From positions 1,674,001 through 1,738,000 of the forward strand of contig NZ_JANQBQ010000001.1 of the NCBI RefSeq assembly GCF_024723825.1: a stretch of DNA of 64,000 nt, read 5' to 3'. The stretch is from Romboutsia lituseburensis. GTDB taxonomy: Bacteria; Bacillota; Clostridia; Peptostreptococcales; Peptostreptococcaceae. Under the pieces are notes generated by a model. It ran no database searches. It saw only the letters and a list, made by a program, of their open reading frames with translations, and had not been told where the DNA came from. Both the position numbers and the translations under genes were made by a program. Shown here in pieces: positions 33,133 through 42,692 of the stretch (positions are counted from its first letter, which is position 1; each line of letters starts with the position of its first letter).

Positions 33133-34378
33133 ATACTGTTCTTGTTTGAGCTTTTATAGCTTGATTAGATTTTTCCTCTTCTTTGAAATCTTGATTATTA
33201 AGTACTCTATTTAATACAATCCCAACTATAGCAGCTAGGCTTAATCCTGTTATAGTAACTGTTTTTGTTATAGGTATACCTATAACAATTCCTTTATTAC
33301 TTAAATACGTCGTTCCTAACCCTATTATCATTATTATAGCTATTATAATTATATTATTTTTATGTTCAATACAATTACTATCTTTGACTGTTTTAAACCC
33401 TACAAAAGTTATCATAGAGAATAATAATATACTTATTCCACCCATAACTGCTCCTGGTATACTTTGTAAGAAACCTCCAAATTTACCTATACATGCAAGA
33501 CATATTGCAAGCACTGCTGTGCGTCTAAGTAGTGATGGATCATAATTTTTAGTTATAGCAAGTACTGCTGTATTTTCTCCATACGTAGTATTCGCTGGAC
33601 CACCTAAGAAACCAGCTACTATTGTTGCTAATCCATCGCCTAATAATGTTCTATTTAATCCTGGGTTTTCTATGAAATTTTTACCTACGACAGCTCCATT
33701 TGTAGTCATATCACCTATATGTTCCATAAATACAGCTATAACTACTGGTGCTACTATTACGATTGCTTGTAAATTAAACTTTGGTAATGTAAATTTCGGA
33801 ATTTCAAATAAACTTGCTTGAGCTATTGTATTTATATCGACCAATCCTAACGATAATGATATTAAATACCCTACTATTACTGCTACTAAAATTCCTATTT
33901 GCTTTATAAATCCTCTACCAAATTTGTTTATGCAAAGTGCTATCGATAATGTTATTAAAGCAACCACTATATTTCCAGATGCCATATCAAATGCAGTTGG
34001 TAATAGGTTTAATCCTATAACGCCTATCATTGCTCCTGTTACCTGAGCTGGGAAATATTTTTTAATTTTATCTACACCTACTATTTTTACAATAAATGAC
34101 ATAAGTACATATAAAATACCTGCTACCATTATGCCACCTTGTGCATATGCTAAATCTCCATTAAAAGCTTCTTTGGCTGCTAATATTACTGGAATAAATG
34201 CGAAACTTGATCCTAAGAATACTGGGACTTTTCCTTCTGTACAGAAGTGGAATATTAGTGTTCCTAACCCAGCGCAAAATATTGCTACTGATGGGTTAAA
34301 TCCTGTTAATATCGGAACTAAAACTGTAGCTCCAAACATAGCTAATAAGTGTTGTAAAGACATTACTGTTTTTTTCAT
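33131..34378 (-). CDS. uraA: Uracil permease (NCS2/UraA family)
   Basis: A 415-residue proton-coupled uracil importer with about 14 membrane segments. Family landmarks are QHLLAMFGATVLVPILTG near the start, the substrate-site glutamate in VFMEHIGDM (about residue 218), and GGPANTTYGENTAV with its conserved Glu. The start ATG follows GGGAGG. It is downstream of pyrR and preceded by a PyrR-binding hairpin and terminator, so uptake should fall when UMP is high. This matches pyrR-pyrP of Bacillus subtilis. Confidence 0.95.
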   Translation of the reverse strand: MKKTVMSLQHLLAMFGATVLVPILTGFNPSVAIFCAGLGTLIFHFCTEGKVPVFLGSSFAFIPVILAAKEAFNGDLAYAQGGIMVAGILYVLMSFIVKIVGVDKIKKYFPAQVTGAMIGVIGLNLLPTAFDMASGNIVVALITLSIALCINKFGRGFIKQIGILVAVIVGYLISLSLGLVDINTIAQASLFEIPKFTLPKFNLQAIVIVAPVVIAVFMEHIGDMTTNGAVVGKNFIENPGLNRTLLGDGLATIVAGFLGGPANTTYGENTAVLAITKNYDPSLLRRTAVLAICLACIGKFGGFLQSIPGAVMGGISILLFSMITFVGFKTVKDSNCIEHKNNIIIIAIIMIIGLGTTYLSNKGIVIGIPITKTVTITGLSLAAIVGIVLNRVLNNQDFKEEEKSNQAIKAQTRTV

Positions 34379-34402
34379 AAAAAACCTCCCAAATTTTTAT
34401 TT

Positions 34403-34444
34403 AGGGAGAAATAATTCTCCCTTTTTCAGTCTCTCTGTACTGAA
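34403..34444 (-). promoter_or_regulatory. PyrR-dependent attenuator before uraA
   Basis: As minus-strand RNA, a hairpin carrying the PyrR binding loop (UUCAGU-ACAGAGAG-ACUGAA, 34425-34444) precedes a stem of GGGAGAA/UUCUCCC (34403-34422) that is followed by a U-rich stretch. PyrR-UMP binding to the first hairpin should favour the second, terminating, stem. The 8-bp terminator stem is short of a clean U run, so the termination is less certain than the binding loop. Confidence 0.75.
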
Positions 34445-34480
34445 TTAAAAGGTACTATAAATTCTTTATAGTATATGTGT

Positions 34481-35044
<564 letters not shown>

Positions 35045-35069
35045 TTAATTTTTACATGGTAATATGAAA

Positions 35070-35187
35070 AGCTTCTTATCATAAGACAAGAAGCTATAAT
35101 ATACTTACTTTATTTAGGGCAGCCTTAAACAAATTAGTTTATGTTTTAGCTTTCCTAATGCTTTTGCCTTATGATATCTCTGTATCA
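35070..35187 (-). promoter_or_regulatory. PyrR-dependent attenuator in the pyrR leader
   Basis: Minus-strand RNA contains UGAUA-CAGAGA-UAUCA (35172-35187), the PyrR binding loop on a 5-bp stem, near the predicted transcript start. About 75 nt later is a terminator stem AGCUUCUU/AAGAAGCU (35070-35095) followed by UUUUC. The intervening RNA can supply an antiterminator. The arrangement is the classical one for autoregulated pyrR. Confidence 0.82.
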
Positions 35188-35218
35188 ATTAAAGGTACTA
35201 TTATTTTATATTGTTTAT

Positions 35219-35247
35219 ATTATATATTTATATTTTATTTTTTGCAA
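35219..35247 (-). promoter_or_regulatory. Sigma-A promoter of pyrR-uraA
   Basis: TTGCAA (35242-35247), 17-nt spacer, TATAAT (35219-35224) on the minus strand. The predicted start is near 35212, just upstream of the PyrR binding loop. Confidence 0.78.
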
Positions 35248-35250
35248 TAC

Positions 35251-36162
35251 TTATTTTAACTTATTGATAATATGCTTAAAATAATTAGGTAATTCCGAAT
35301 CAAATTCTACATATTCATTTGTAGATGGATGTATAAATCCTAATTTCTTAGCATGTAATGTTTGCCCGTTTGTTTTAAATTTATTATTTTTAGGTCCATA
35401 CACTGGGTCTCCTAATAAAGGATGGTTTATAGATAGTGCATGAACTCTTATTTGATGTGTTCTACCTGTTTCTAGTCTAGCTCTCATATGAGTAAAATTT
35501 TCAAACCTTTGAACTACTTCAAAATGAGTTACTGCATTTTTGCCTCCAGGTACTACTGCCATTTTTAATCTATCTTTAGGATTTCTTCCTATAGGCTTAT
35601 TTACTGTTATTTTATCCTCTTTAACTACACCATGACATATAAATTCATATTCTCTTGTTATAGAATGGTCTTTTAATTGTTCTGCCAAGCTATTATGAGA
35701 ATTATTATTTTTCGCTATCATAAGTAAACCTGATGTATCTTTATCAATCCTATGAACTATGCCCGGCCTAATAACACCATTTATAGAAGATAATTTATCT
35801 TTACAATGGTATATAATTGCATTTACTAAGGTATTTTCATAGTTCCCAGGCGCAGGATGTACCACCATATCCTGAGGCTTATTTATAATTAATACATCAT
35901 TATCTTCATAGACTATATCTATAGGTATATCTTGTGGTAAAACTTCTAATAACTTTGGTGCTGGTATTTCTATTATCACCTTATCATCTTCTTTTACCAA
36001 ATATTTTGCTTTTTCTTCTTTTCCATTAACTTTTACTTTTTTGTCTTTAATGATTTTTTGAATATAACTTCTTGACATATCTCCAAGTTGTGATGACAGA
36101 TAAACATCTAATCTATCTCCCTCTTCATCCTCAAGAACTAAAAATTCTCTTATTTCGTCCAT
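35251..36162 (-). CDS. 23S rRNA pseudouridine synthase, RluD family
   Basis: A 303-residue pseudouridine synthase. An N-terminal S4 RNA-binding domain (about 14-75, RLDVYLSSQL ... VKVNGKEEKAKYLV) is followed by the catalytic domain with HRIDKDTSGLL (catalytic Asp about 140) and RTHQIRVHALSINHPLLGD. The RluD/YlyB type modifies helix 69 of 23S rRNA. It overlaps the lspA stop by one base and is co-transcribed with lspA, as in Bacillus subtilis (lspA-ylyB). Confidence 0.93.
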   Translation of the reverse strand: MDEIREFLVLEDEEGDRLDVYLSSQLGDMSRSYIQKIIKDKKVKVNGKEEKAKYLVKEDDKVIIEIPAPKLLEVLPQDIPIDIVYEDNDVLIINKPQDMVVHPAPGNYENTLVNAIIYHCKDKLSSINGVIRPGIVHRIDKDTSGLLMIAKNNNSHNSLAEQLKDHSITREYEFICHGVVKEDKITVNKPIGRNPKDRLKMAVVPGGKNAVTHFEVVQRFENFTHMRARLETGRTHQIRVHALSINHPLLGDPVYGPKNNKFKTNGQTLHAKKLGFIHPSTNEYVEFDSELPNYFKHIINKLK

Positions 36163-36614
36163 TACTTCACCTGCTTTTCTTCATCAAAAAATATTATATA
36201 TATACATAGCATTATAGTTCCTACCACTACAAAAACATCAGCTATATTAAATACATACTCCCATATAAATCTAAAATCAAAATAATCTACTACAAAACCT
36301 AGTCTAACTCTATCTATCAAGTTACCTATAGCACCCGATATTATAAGTATAATACCTGTTTTTCCTAATATATTAACCTTCTTAGTATGTAAGTAATACA
36401 AACCAAAAATTGATGCAGCTAATGCAACTATTATAAATATAGTTTGATTATTTTGCAACATACCAAATGCAGCACCTCTATTTTCTACATATGTAAGATG
36501 AAATACATTTTGTACTACGGGTATGCTTTCAATCTCTTTTAAAGATTTTAATGCCCACACTTTGGATAACTGATCTATTCCTATTAGTAAAATTATTATT
36601 AACTCATATAACAA
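36162..36614 (-). CDS. lspA: Lipoprotein signal peptidase LspA
   Basis: A membrane aspartyl protease that removes signal peptides from prolipoproteins. It has 150 residues and four membrane helices. The motifs are DQLSKVWA, VENRGAAFGM, GNLIDRVRLGFVVDYFDF and FNIADVFVVVG, the last two carrying the two catalytic aspartates. It is first in the lspA-rluD unit. One predicted substrate in this window is the BMP-family lipoprotein. Confidence 0.96.
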   Translation of the reverse strand: MLYELIIILLIGIDQLSKVWALKSLKEIESIPVVQNVFHLTYVENRGAAFGMLQNNQTIFIIVALAASIFGLYYLHTKKVNILGKTGIILIISGAIGNLIDRVRLGFVVDYFDFRFIWEYVFNIADVFVVVGTIMLCIYIIFFDEEKQVK

Positions 36615-36653
36615 TATATTTTCCTCCCAACTATTTATATATTACTATTATAC

Positions 36654-36679
36654 AAAAAAAAGCTTCCTAATTGGAAGCT
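36654..36679 (-). terminator. Intrinsic terminator of the deacetylase gene
   Basis: Perfect 7-bp stem AGCTTCC / GGAAGCT with a 5-nt loop. On the minus strand it is followed by a run of T. It lies just after the deacetylase stop codon. Confidence 0.87.
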
Positions 36680-36680
36680 G

Positions 36681-37457
36681 TTATTTCTTATTTTGTGCAG
36701 GATGATCTTTATCCATATGATCAATTAATTGTGATACAGTTACAAACTTATATCCCATTTCTTTTAGTTTAGGTATCACAACATCTAACGCTTGTATAGT
36801 TTGTGATTTAGAATTTCTTAAGTTATTATAATCATGTAATAAAACTATATTACCATTTTCAACTTTAGAAGTTATAGTATTAACGATATAATAAACACCA
36901 GGATTTGACCAATCTCTTGGGTCTAAATTAGACCATAGAATAATATTCATGTCTTTTGCTTTTACAATACTGCACATGTCTTTGCTAATAGCCCTATATG
37001 GTGGTCTAAATAGCTTTGGTTCTTTTCCTATAACATTTTTAATAGATTTTTGTGTATCATTTATTTCTTTGTCAATTTCTGCATAACCTCTTTTTGAAAC
37101 ATTAATATGTGTAAAAGTATGATTGCCTATTTCATGACCTTCTTCATATTCTCTTTTTAAAATTTCAGGATTCCAGCCTACCTTTTCTCCTACAACAAAA
37201 AAAGTAGCTTTTACATCATATTTCTTTAATATATCTAATATTTGAGGGGTAAAATCTTCATCTGGTCCATCATCAAAAGTTAAAGCTATTACTTTCTCAT
37301 CATCGTTACCCTTTTTTATAATAATATCCTCATAATCATTTACTATATCTTCTTTTAAATTTAAAGCCTCTTTAACTTGGTTATCTTCTTTGCTATACGA
37401 GTATAGACCTATTACCAATAGCGATAACACCGATACTACATATAATATTTTTTTCAT
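36681..37457 (-). CDS. Polysaccharide deacetylase (carbohydrate esterase family 4)
   Basis: A 258-residue secreted or membrane-anchored enzyme. An N-terminal hydrophobic helix (about 4-20) is followed by a NodB-homology domain with TFDDGPDE (motif 1, about residue 60), HEIGNHTFTH (motif 2, zinc His pair), RPPYRA (motif 3), ILWSNLDPRDW (motif 4) and VLLHDYN (motif 5). All catalytic residues are present. It probably N-deacetylates peptidoglycan (PgdA/PdaA type); the exact substrate is not shown by the sequence. Upstream is a DksA/TraR-type gene 25 nt away. Confidence 0.9.
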   Translation of the reverse strand: MKKILYVVSVLSLLVIGLYSYSKEDNQVKEALNLKEDIVNDYEDIIIKKGNDDEKVIALTFDDGPDEDFTPQILDILKKYDVKATFFVVGEKVGWNPEILKREYEEGHEIGNHTFTHINVSKRGYAEIDKEINDTQKSIKNVIGKEPKLFRPPYRAISKDMCSIVKAKDMNIILWSNLDPRDWSNPGVYYIVNTITSKVENGNIVLLHDYNNLRNSKSQTIQALDVVIPKLKEMGYKFVTVSQLIDHMDKDHPAQNKK

Positions 37458-37482
37458 CTAAAACTACCTCTTCCCTTATTTA

Positions 37483-37983
37483 TCAGTCTCTATCAGATTC
37501 ATCATTAGGTATTTTATTCATTTCATTTAACTCTAATAAAACATCATCATAGAAACTAGAACCTCTATTTATAAGATTTTGATTTTCATTTCTACTTGTA
37601 AGGTGTCTATCTGGTTGGTTTTTCGCGCAGCAACTGCATAGATTAGTTTCTGGAAGTATATCTAGCCTATCTTCATCTATATTTTTATGGCACTCTTCAC
37701 ATATTCCATAAGTTCCATTTTCTATTTTGTATAAAGCATTTTCTATATCATTTAATTTTCCCTGCTCGTGTATCGTCAAACTATTTTGCATATCTTGCAT
37801 AAAAGTTTCAGTTCCCATATCAGCTAAATGATTGTCATAACTTGATAGTTCAGAAGTAGTATATTTTTCACTAGTATGTTGTGTTGTATCTCCAAATAAA
37901 GTATTATCTTGCATTTCCTCTATTAAGCTAGTTAACTTTTTCTTCTCATTTAATAATTCATTTTTATATTTATTTATATTCAT
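37483..37983 (-). CDS. TraR/DksA family zinc-finger protein (YteA-like)
   Basis: A 166-residue protein. An N-terminal helical region (about 5-85) leads to a DksA-type zinc finger, CEECHKNIDEDRLDILPETNLC-type, with pairs CxxC at about 109-112 and 131-134. DksA proteins bind the RNA polymerase secondary channel. Gram-positive YteA-type members are sporulation-associated but of unknown function; this resembles them in length and in the long N-terminal helix. It lies between a DUF5665 gene (16 nt) and the deacetylase. Confidence 0.85.
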   Translation of the reverse strand: MNINKYKNELLNEKKKLTSLIEEMQDNTLFGDTTQHTSEKYTTSELSSYDNHLADMGTETFMQDMQNSLTIHEQGKLNDIENALYKIENGTYGICEECHKNIDEDRLDILPETNLCSCCAKNQPDRHLTSRNENQNLINRGSSFYDDVLLELNEMNKIPNDESDRD

Positions 37984-37999
37984 ATATATTTCCTCCTCA

Positions 38000-38383
38000 T
38001 TATTTTCTATATTGATCTACAATATTTAGTAATTTTGCTATATATTCTCCTATTACAGGTAAATCAATCCAACTACCTAATAAATAAAACACTACACCTG
38101 CTAAAAAAGAAAAACCTATTGCTTGCCCAAATCCTTTTCCCAATCCAGCTACAAAATTTATTAAAAAGAGCCTTCTCTTACTATCAGTTAACATCATATA
38201 TTCTCTAATACGGCTTCTTTCTATAATAAGCATTAATCTTTCTAAATAACGCCTTATCAACCCCAAATCTTCTGCAGTTCTATCACATAGATTAAATTCA
38301 TTCATAGCTTTATCAAGATCTTTCATGCTTATTGGATTTTGTTGATCTAGATTATTGTCCTCTCTATGCTTAATATGTATCAC
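38000..38383 (-). CDS. DUF5665 membrane protein
   Basis: A 127-residue protein with a soluble helical N-terminal half and one or two hydrophobic helices in LINFVAGLGKGFGQAIGFSFLAGVVFYLLGSW (about residues 74-106). This Gly-rich membrane segment and the following DLPVIGEYIAKLL are the DUF5665 pattern. Function is unknown. It appears to start the unit that continues into the DksA-like gene and the deacetylase. Confidence 0.78.
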   Translation of the reverse strand: MIHIKHREDNNLDQQNPISMKDLDKAMNEFNLCDRTAEDLGLIRRYLERLMLIIERSRIREYMMLTDSKRRLFLINFVAGLGKGFGQAIGFSFLAGVVFYLLGSWIDLPVIGEYIAKLLNIVDQYRK

Positions 38384-38442
38384 ATCCTTTTATAAGGCAC
38401 TTTTCATATAAATATTATGTGAAGTTTTACTTATAAAAATAC

Positions 38443-38491
38443 AAAAGGATTATACCTAAATTAAAAACCTTAATTTTGGTATAATCCTTTT
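38443..38491 (-). terminator. Intrinsic terminator of mtnN-trpS
   Basis: A long hairpin: 14-bp outer stem (AAAAGGATTATACC and complement), one T-T mismatch, then a 7-bp inner stem (AAATTAA / TTAATTT). T run on the minus strand. Confidence 0.9.
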
Positions 38492-38537
38492 AATTATAAA
38501 TATTAACTTTTTTATTTAAATTCAACCTGTACGTTTA

Positions 38538-39548
38538 CTATCTAGGTAAATATTTTCTTTCTATTAATCCAACTTTTTTATATACTTTTCTTAAAGTCTT
38601 TCTTGCTTGCCTTTCAGCTTTATCTGCGCCAATTGCATATACTTGCTCTAAATAATCCTTATTATTTAATAAATCATTATATTTTTCTCTTATTGGTCTT
38701 AGCGATTCTACTATAACTTCTGCAACATCTTCTTTAAATACACCATATCCTTTACCTTCATACATAGAAACTAATTCTTCTATGCTTTTATTTCCAAGTT
38801 GAGAATATATTTCTAATAAATTTTTTATACCAGGTTGCTCATCAGTATAATTTATAATCCCTAATGAATCTGTTACACTTCTTTTTATTTTTCTTCTTAT
38901 AGCATCCGCATCATCTGCTAATAAAATAAATGCATTTTCATTTTCATCTGATTTACTCATTTTTTTAGTAGGTTCTTGTAAACTCATTACTCTACCAACT
39001 TCTTTTGGTATGAATGGCTCTGGAACTTTAAATGTAGGTGAGTATCTATTATTAAATCTACTTGCTAAATCACGAGCTAATTCTAAATGTTGCTTTTGGT
39101 CTTCTCCTACTGGTACTAAATCTGTTTGATATAAAAGTATATCAGCAGCCATAAGTACTGGATAAGTAAATAAACCTGCATTTAAATTAGCTTCACTTTT
39201 TTGTGATTTATCTTTAAATTGAGTCATTCTACTTAACTCACCCATATAAGTCATTGTGTTTAATATCCACATAAGTTCAGTATGAGCACTTACATGAGAC
39301 TGTATAAATATAGTATTTTTTTCTGGATCTAAACCACAGGCTAAATATTGCGCAAGTAATTGCATTGTATTAGCTCTTAAATCCTTAGCTTCTTGTGGAA
39401 CTGTTATAGCATGTAAATCAACTACACTATAAAAACAATCGTACTCATCTTGAAGCTTAGTCCAGTTTTGAATAGCTCCTAAATAATTACCTAATGTCAT
39501 TTTTCCTGAAGGTTGCGCTCCACTAAATATAATTTTCTTTTCACTCAT
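38538..39548 (-). CDS. trpS: Tryptophanyl-tRNA synthetase
   Basis: Charges tRNA-Trp; a class I synthetase. It has 336 residues with the HIGH-like segment SGAQPSGKMTLGNYLGAI near the start and the KMSKS motif in PTKKMSKSDENENA (about residue 195). The start is the ATG at 39548, after GGAG; an upstream in-frame GTG overlaps the ribosome-binding region. It follows mtnN by 13 nt from this start and both genes lie under a tryptophan T-box. Confidence 0.97.
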   Translation of the reverse strand: MSEKKIIFSGAQPSGKMTLGNYLGAIQNWTKLQDEYDCFYSVVDLHAITVPQEAKDLRANTMQLLAQYLACGLDPEKNTIFIQSHVSAHTELMWILNTMTYMGELSRMTQFKDKSQKSEANLNAGLFTYPVLMAADILLYQTDLVPVGEDQKQHLELARDLASRFNNRYSPTFKVPEPFIPKEVGRVMSLQEPTKKMSKSDENENAFILLADDADAIRRKIKRSVTDSLGIINYTDEQPGIKNLLEIYSQLGNKSIEELVSMYEGKGYGVFKEDVAEVIVESLRPIREKYNDLLNNKDYLEQVYAIGADKAERQARKTLRKVYKKVGLIERKYLPR

Positions 39549-39561
39549 TATCTTCACGCTC

Positions 39562-40260
39562 CTATAATGATTTTAACATATTAACTACTATGTCTTTAGA
39601 GTTATGAGCTGCATCTTGTACAAACTCTTCGTATACTACATCAGCTGTTCCATCAGCTTTATCTGACATTGCTCTTATTATTACAAAAGGAGTATTATTT
39701 AAAGAACAAACATGTGCAATAGCAGCCCCTTCCATTTCTCCACAATAAGCATCAAATTCTTTTACTAATTCATCTTTTAACTCTTTAGAACTTATAAATA
39801 TATCACCTGAAACAACTCTTCCTTTAACAACCTTATGAGTTTTTGTTTCTTCCACTGATGATTTATATGCAGCATCTACTAATCTTTCATCAGCTACAAA
39901 TGTTGAATTTTCCATTCTAGGAACTATACCTTTTTTATACCCAAATACTGTAGCATCAAAGTCGTGTTGTATAGCATCTGTAGATATTACTATATCATAT
40001 ACACCTAAATCTGAATGTAGAGCTCCTGCAACACCTGTATTTACTACTGCATCTACATCAAATTCACTTATTAATATTTGAGCACATAAAGCTGAATTTA
40101 CTTTACCTATACCGCATCTTACCAGTACTATTTCTTTACCTTCTAATGTACCTTTATAAAATTTTAAACTTGCCTTTTCTATAGTTTCTTCGATATTCAT
40201 TAGCTCTACTAATATATCTACCTCTTCATCCATTGCTCCTATTATACCTATTCTGTTCAT
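39562..40260 (-). CDS. mtnN: 5'-methylthioadenosine/S-adenosylhomocysteine nucleosidase
   Basis: Cleaves methylthioadenosine and S-adenosylhomocysteine to adenine and the thioribose/ribose product, in methionine salvage and the activated methyl cycle. It has 232 residues with IGIIGAMDEEVDIL at the start, VNTGVAGAL, the substrate loop FCxxEMEGAA-type CGEMEGAAIAHV (about residue 170) and catalytic Asp in MSDKADGTA. It is the first gene after the Trp T-box, an unexpected partner for trpS. Confidence 0.96.
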   Translation of the reverse strand: MNRIGIIGAMDEEVDILVELMNIEETIEKASLKFYKGTLEGKEIVLVRCGIGKVNSALCAQILISEFDVDAVVNTGVAGALHSDLGVYDIVISTDAIQHDFDATVFGYKKGIVPRMENSTFVADERLVDAAYKSSVEETKTHKVVKGRVVSGDIFISSKELKDELVKEFDAYCGEMEGAAIAHVCSLNNTPFVIIRAMSDKADGTADVVYEEFVQDAAHNSKDIVVNMLKSL

Positions 40261-40284
40261 AATTACCTCCTATATATTTTGATA

Positions 40285-40525
40285 TTAAAAAATCCGTCCT
40301 ACTAAAACATAGGACGGATAAATTTTTCCGCGGTACCACCTAAATTGTATATAAATTAATACATACCTCTTTATTCTGCTATAACGTGCATACACGATTA
40401 AGGCTATTTTGCTATAATTGCATTTCACCTAATTCCTCAAAGGTCCATTCACTAAAATCTCTACGTTAAACTCTCACCTACTTTAACTCTCTGTACTAAA
40501 ATTATTTTAGTTACTAATCCTTTTC
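40285..40525 (-). ncRNA. T-box riboswitch, tryptophan specifier, controlling mtnN-trpS
   Basis: Uncharged tRNA-Trp binding allows readthrough. The minus-strand RNA has a specifier loop GAAUGGACC (40442-40450) with codon UGG (Trp, 40445-40447), and the conserved T-box sequence AGGUGGUACCGCGG (40328-40341). A terminator stem AUCCGUCCUA/UAGGACGGAU (40292-40301 and 40310-40319) runs into a U tract. It is 25 nt upstream of mtnN. Confidence 0.95.
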
Positions 40526-40554
40526 ACTGGATTTATATATTATTTTATAAAAAT

Positions 40555-40583
40555 ATAATATGCTTTACATTAAAATTTGTCAA
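40555..40583 (-). promoter_or_regulatory. Sigma-A promoter of the Trp T-box unit
   Basis: TTGACA (40578-40583), 17-nt spacer, TATTAT (40555-40560) on the minus strand: a near-perfect promoter. The start is predicted near 40548, about 20 nt before stem I. Confidence 0.85.
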
Positions 40584-40964
40584 CCTTACTTTTATATAAT
40601 TATTATAAACTTTTTTCAATTAAAAATACTTTAATTTAATTAACAATAAAACTATAATATCTATACATAAAAAAATAAAAAGACTTTATTATAACCAGCC
40701 TTTTTATCTTATAAAAATACACTAATAATCATTAGTATACAAATTCAAAATTTCCGTATCAAATATTCCCCCGAATCCACTATATATATTTGTGTGGACT
40801 ATAACCTAATATCTAAAAATCTCTTTTATATATAAATCTTATCCCCTTTTTACTCTTTGATTATATACCTTTACAAAATTTATGTAAATGTTTTCTTAAT
40901 TTTACAGAAAATTTAGTCTTATCAATTTTTCTACATTTTTACTACTTTAAAATTAATTTATAAA
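40584..40964. other. Gene-free stretch between the Trp unit and abgT
   Basis: No supported open frame on either strand. A small palindrome ACTAAT-AATC-ATTAGT (about 40721-40736) and a TCCAC/GTGGA pair (about 40776-40798) are present but short. At 40899-40913 ATTTTACAGAAAATT differs from the CodY consensus AATTTTCWGAAAATT at two positions, but it is far from any start codon. Confidence 0.5.
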
Positions 40965-41003
40965 AAAAGTATATGCTAACTTATGAAGTTAACATATACT
41001 TTT
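40965..41003 (-). terminator. Intrinsic terminator of the AbgT-family gene
   Basis: An 18-bp stem (40965-40982 with 40986-41003) that is continuous if one G-U pair is allowed, followed on the minus strand by T run. It starts 3 nt after the stop codon. Confidence 0.9.
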
Positions 41004-41006
41004 ATA

Positions 41007-42692
41007 TTATATAAAGAATGATGTTGATGGTCCTATTGGTATTCCAGCTAAAGCCCATAATACCGCGATTATTGTCCATCCTATTAGGAATGCTATAGAT
41101 ATTGGCATCATCATACTCATTAAGTTTCCAACACCGAAGTCTTTTTTATATTTTTGCCCAAACACTACTATAACACCAAGATAATTCATTAATGGTGATA
41201 TTACATTAGTAGCTGAATCTCCTATACGATACATTAATTGTACACCTGCTGGAGAGAATCCTGCAACCATTAACATTGGTACAAATATTGGTGCAAGTAA
41301 TCCCCATTTAGAAGAAGCTCCACCCATAAATAAGTTAACAAATGCTGTTAAGAATATAAATGCAACCATTAATACCATAGACATAAACATACTTCCTTCT
41401 GGTATTAATTTAACTAAACTAGCTCCTAATGATGCAACTAATACTCCTAAGTGTGAATCATTGAAGTAGTTTATAAATTGAGCAACGAAGAATAGTATAA
41501 CTATTATTGGAGCCATATCTGCCATTGCTTTGCACATTGCTGGAACTATATCTGCTGCCTTTTTGAATTTACCTGATTTAAATCCATAAAGTAATCCTGA
41601 TGCTGCAAATATAACAAACATTAACATTATAACCATGTCACCCTTAAAGAATATAGAGTTTAGGAAACCATCTGCTGCACTTGAAACCATAGCTCCATCA
41701 ACTAAACTAACTAATGGTACAGTTGTTGATAAATCGCCAACTACTGGTATAACATTATTTTTATCTATTGGTAAAGCAGCTAATACTATTAAAGCTACTA
41801 CTATTAACATTATTTTATTTGTAAATTTATATGCATTTTTTTCTTGTTGAGTTATTTCATGATCTACTTCTATTTCTGCATCTTTTTTATTGTATGAACC
41901 TAATCTTGGCTCAACAAACTTGTCTACAACTATAGTACCAAGTATTATTATTACAAATGTTGATGCTATCATAAAGAACCAGTTACTTGTAACTGATAAA
42001 GTTCCTGCTAATTGAGTTTTAGCCATTGCATCACCAGTCTCAGCTGCTGCTTGAGTAAATGGTAATAATAATGCATCTGTAGAACTTACGAATAAGTTTG
42101 CGCTGAATCCTCCCGAAACACCAGCGAAACCTGCTGCAAGACCTGCTAAAGGGTGTCTACCTAATGTATAATACATTAATGCTGCTAAAGGTATTAATAC
42201 AACATAACCTGCATCTGAAGCCATATTAGACATAACCCCTAAGAATATAACAACTGGAGTAACAAGCTTCATTGGAGTAGCTTGAACTATACTTTTCATT
42301 GCCATTGATAAATATCCACTTTGTTCCATAAGACCTATTGCTAACATTATTATTAATATAGTACCTATTGCATACATATTCATAAAGTTAGCTATTGCAG
42401 TTCCAACTACATATGATAAACCATTAGAGTATACCTCTGCGACTTGTGTCCCTGTAGGACCTACTTTTAATACTTCTATAGGCTTTTGACCTAACAAGTT
42501 GTTTATTGGGAAATCTCCTAGCTCTGTATGAGCTACCACTCCTAGACTTCCTAGTACTGCTGAAAGAACTAATACAAACATTCCAATGTATATAAACATC
42601 AGAACTGGATGAGGTAATTTATTTCCAAGCTTTTCTATCTTGTCCATAAACCCCATCTTTTTCTTTTCTTGTGTTTTTGCACTTACATCCAT
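41007..42692 (-). CDS. AbgT family transporter (p-aminobenzoyl-glutamate type)
   Basis: A 561-residue membrane protein with about 11-13 helices, after a hydrophilic N-terminus of about 25 residues. Family features include SNMASDAGYVVLIPLAALMYYTLGRHPLAGLAAGFAGVSGGFSAN-type loops, SKWGLLAPIFVPM and YRIGDSATNVISPLMNY. The family includes p-aminobenzoyl-glutamate importers and sulfonamide exporters, so the substrate is open. The start is the ATG at 42692; a TTG seven codons upstream lies before the GGGAGG ribosome-binding site. Single-gene unit. Confidence 0.9.
   Translation of the reverse strand: MDVSAKTQEKKKMGFMDKIEKLGNKLPHPVLMFIYIGMFVLVLSAVLGSLGVVAHTELGDFPINNLLGQKPIEVLKVGPTGTQVAEVYSNGLSYVVGTAIANFMNMYAIGTILIIMLAIGLMEQSGYLSMAMKSIVQATPMKLVTPVVIFLGVMSNMASDAGYVVLIPLAALMYYTLGRHPLAGLAAGFAGVSGGFSANLFVSSTDALLLPFTQAAAETGDAMAKTQLAGTLSVTSNWFFMIASTFVIIILGTIVVDKFVEPRLGSYNKKDAEIEVDHEITQQEKNAYKFTNKIMLIVVALIVLAALPIDKNNVIPVVGDLSTTVPLVSLVDGAMVSSAADGFLNSIFFKGDMVIMLMFVIFAASGLLYGFKSGKFKKAADIVPAMCKAMADMAPIIVILFFVAQFINYFNDSHLGVLVASLGASLVKLIPEGSMFMSMVLMVAFIFLTAFVNLFMGGASSKWGLLAPIFVPMLMVAGFSPAGVQLMYRIGDSATNVISPLMNYLGVIVVFGQKYKKDFGVGNLMSMMMPISIAFLIGWTIIAVLWALAGIPIGPSTSFFI

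Noticed and set aside
40899-40913. CodY box between the Trp unit and abgT
   Set aside because: Two mismatches, single site, more than 300 nt from any promoter; expected by chance in this AT-rich DNA.
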